Assembly (NCBI GenBank): GCA_964384675.1 | Contig: CAYLNK010000264.1 | Location: forward strand, 1 to 9,840 | Length of the DNA: 9,840 nucleotides | DNA from: CAYLNK01 sp964384675 | Lineage (GTDB): Bacteria; Acidobacteriota; Thermoanaerobaculia; UBA5066 | Direction: 5' to 3' | Shown: piece after piece, positions 8,138 to 9,840 of the stretch | Position numbering within the stretch: the stretch's first letter is position 1 | How the letters are laid out: each line of letters begins with the position of its first letter | Made by a program: the position numbers and the translations under genes | The notes under the pieces: model-generated | Told to the model about the DNA's origin: nothing | The model's input: only the letters and a program-made list of their open reading frames with translations | Database searches by the model: none

Positions 8138-9840
8138 CCCGCCGGGCGCGCTGGCTGGGCGGCGGGCTGGTGATCGCGGGGGTGGTGCTCCGTGCCGAGA
8201 TGCTCTCCCGGCGCGGCTCGCTCTGGCTCGACGAGGCGATGCTGGCGCTGAACGTCCTGAGTCGCGGGTTTCCGGGGCTGCTGAATCGGCTCGACTACGA
8301 CCAGGCCGCTCCGTTCCCGTTCCTTTGGGGGGTCAAGGCCGTGGCGTGGATCGGCGGAGTCGGCGACACGAGCCTCAGGGCGCTCCCGTTCCTGGCCGGC
8401 TGCCTGCTCGTCCTCGCCGTGTGGCGTCTCGCCGGACGGCTGCTGTCGGAGCGCGCCGCGCTCCTCACGGTCGTGGGGACCGCCTTCGCGCCCCTCCTGG
8501 TCCGGTACTCGACCGAGCTGAAGCAGTACTCCTCCGACGCTCTCCTCAGCGTCATCGTCCTCCTCGTGGCCGTGCGAACGCTGGACGAAGGCGGGGGCCG
8601 GGCCGCGCCTCTCCTCGCCACCGGTTGCCTGGCGCTGCTCGGCTCGCACACGGCGGTCTTCGTCCTCGGCGGCGTTCTGGCGGCGCTGGCGGTGCACGGA
8701 GTCCGACCCGGGCCCTGCAGGCGTACGTTCGTCCTCTGCGGGGCCGCCTGGGCGGTCTCGGGCGCGATCGTCTACGTCCTGTTTCTCCGGGACGTGGCCG
8801 GCCACGAGTACTTCCAGAGGTTCTTCGAGTCCCGGATGCTGTCCCTCCGCTCGGCGGAGCTCGCCGAGAGAGCCCGGTCGGCGATAAAGATGCTCCTGTC
8901 GCAGATCTTTCCCCTGCGGCCGAGGGCGCTCACGCCCGCGGTGGCGATCGGCATCGGGCTGGCGGCGCTGATCGGGACCGCCTCCGTCTGGCGACGGTGG
9001 AGTCCGTCGCGGGCTCTTCTCCTGGCCTGTCCGCTCCTCCTGGTGCTCGGCGCCTCGATGCTCGGTCGATACCCGGTCGAGCCGCGGCTGCTTCTCTTCG
9101 TCATGCCGCCCTTCCTGATCCTGGTGTCGGCCGGTCTGGTCGCTGCCGTGGAGGCCGTCGTGCGCGAGCCGCTGCAGCCCGCGGCCCTCGCGATCGTCGC
9201 GGCCCTGCACGTTCACGCCTCGGTCACCGGCCTCGTCGGGGCCACGGGCTTCTACTTCGAGAGCGACGCGGGGCCGGTACTGCGCGAGTACCTGGCGGCC
9301 GCCCGTCCGGACGCCCCCGCCTACGTCTTCGGCCGGGGGGTCCCGGAGTGGGTGCTCTACACGACCGACTGGAAGCGACCCGATCGGGCGCGCCTGCGCT
9401 GGTTCGCCGAGGTGGCGAGCTCGGGAGGCCCCGGCTTCTTCAACGCCCCGCGGCGGCGCGGGCGCGTCGACGAGGCGGAAGCGGCCCGGGTCACGTTCAC
9501 GGGCACGTCGGCGGTCGAGCTCGTCGGGCTCCCCACCGGGATCGAGCGCCGGGCGGACGGGGGGATCGGCGGGGTCGGGGACCTCGGTTGGGTGGACGTG
9601 GAGCTGGCCCGGATCTCCGGGACGGGCTCGAGCGAGGTGTGGCTCTTCTTCTCGAGGCTGGTGGAGGAGGGGCGCCTCCGTCAGGGCCTCCTCGACGGGC
9701 TCGCCGACCGGGGCTGGGAGCTGCTCGATCAGGCGAGCGGACGCAACGCGATCCTCTACCGGTTCCGTCTGGAGAGCCCGGGCGCCGCCGCCGCGGCACT
9801 CGTCGGCGGGGGCGCTCCGCCCCCCGCGCCCCCCGGGGAC
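8134..9840 (+). CDS. GT-C family membrane glycosyltransferase (3' end outside window)
   Basis: The GTG at 8134 overlaps the preceding stop as GTGA; no stop occurs in 569 codons up to the window edge. The N terminus is a membrane segment followed by LWLDEAMLAL with Asp33-Glu34, the acidic pair in the first periplasmic loop typical of GT39/ArnT-like GT-C enzymes, then DYDQAAPFPF and YSTELKQYSSD (125-135), a pattern common in this group. Several more hydrophobic segments reach to about residue 375, then a soluble domain begins near FESDAGPVLREYL, with VLYTTDW (407-413). It is homologous to the left-edge gene over nearly all of that gene's visible length. The paralog ends at the residue matching about LYRFRL, so this gene probably ends soon after the window; the last 20 codons are Ala/Gly/Pro-rich, beyond the shared domain. 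Expected role: sugar transfer from a polyprenyl-phosphate donor to an envelope acceptor. Coupling to the lipoprotein gene suggests a shared pathway. Confidence 0.85.
   Translation, partial: MTRRARWLGGGLVIAGVVLRAEMLSRRGSLWLDEAMLALNVLSRGFPGLLNRLDYDQAAPFPFLWGVKAVAWIGGVGDTSLRALPFLAGCLLVLAVWRLAGRLLSERAALLTVVGTAFAPLLVRYSTELKQYSSDALLSVIVLLVAVRTLDEGGGRAAPLLATGCLALLGSHTAVFVLGGVLAALAVHGVRPGPCRRTFVLCGAAWAVSGAIVYVLFLRDVAGHEYFQRFFESRMLSLRSAELAERARSAIKMLLSQIFPLRPRALTPAVAIGIGLAALIGTASVWRRWSPSRALLLACPLLLVLGASMLGRYPVEPRLLLFVMPPFLILVSAGLVAAVEAVVREPLQPAALAIVAALHVHASVTGLVGATGFYFESDAGPVLREYLAAARPDAPAYVFGRGVPEWVLYTTDWKRPDRARLRWFAEVASSGGPGFFNAPRRRGRVDEAEAARVTFTGTSAVELVGLPTGIERRADGGIGGVGDLGWVDVELARISGTGSSEVWLFFSRLVEEGRLRQGLLDGLADRGWELLDQASGRNAILYRFRLESPGAAAAALVGGGAPPPAPPGD

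Noticed and set aside
7576..9216. Minus-strand open frame of 546 codons across the lipoprotein/GT-C junction
   Set aside because: It crosses a coupled gene junction on the other strand and has charged, low-complexity composition. The opposite frame encodes a clear GT-C membrane protein.

Overview
The window is gene-dense, very GC-rich bacterial chromosome (roughly 70% G+C, with codon third positions almost all G or C). Six protein genes fill nearly all of it, and no stretch over 300 bases lacks a gene. I see no RNA genes, CRISPR arrays, insertion sequences or phage genes. The organism cannot be named from this alone. The base composition, the lipoprotein 'sulfatase' of the TLPSH type ending in LRALGYLQ, and the large membrane glycosyltransferases would fit a high-GC soil or sediment lineage such as Acidobacteriota or Myxococcota; this is a weak inference.

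Layout. (1) Positions 2-1213 (+): C-terminal three quarters of a GT-C type multi-membrane-span glycosyltransferase, cut by the left edge. (2) 1210-2343 (+): a membrane-anchored SGNH/GDSL-like protein whose start overlaps gene 1 as ATGA. (3) 2347-3654 (-): NADP-dependent isocitrate dehydrogenase, icd, meeting gene 2 tail to tail with 3 bp between the stops. (4) 3732-5447 (-): aceK, the isocitrate dehydrogenase kinase/phosphatase, just upstream of icd on the same strand. (5) About 5519-8137 (+): a lipoprotein with beta-rich N-terminal domains and an alkaline-phosphatase/sulfatase superfamily domain, divergent from aceK. (6) 8134 to beyond the right edge (+): a second GT-C glycosyltransferase, overlapping gene 5 as GTGA and clearly paralogous to gene 1.

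Two stories meet here. The central pair is a compact regulatory module: AceK phosphorylates and dephosphorylates one serine of isocitrate dehydrogenase to divide isocitrate between the TCA cycle and the glyoxylate bypass. Both the catalytic residues of AceK and the target serine of Icd are intact. Flanking it are two translationally coupled envelope pairs, GT-C + SGNH on the left and alkaline-phosphatase-superfamily lipoprotein + GT-C on the right. Their glycosyltransferases are duplicates of each other. The outer genes look like one surface-glycan modification locus, divided by or built around icd-aceK. Substrates of the outer genes cannot be told from sequence.
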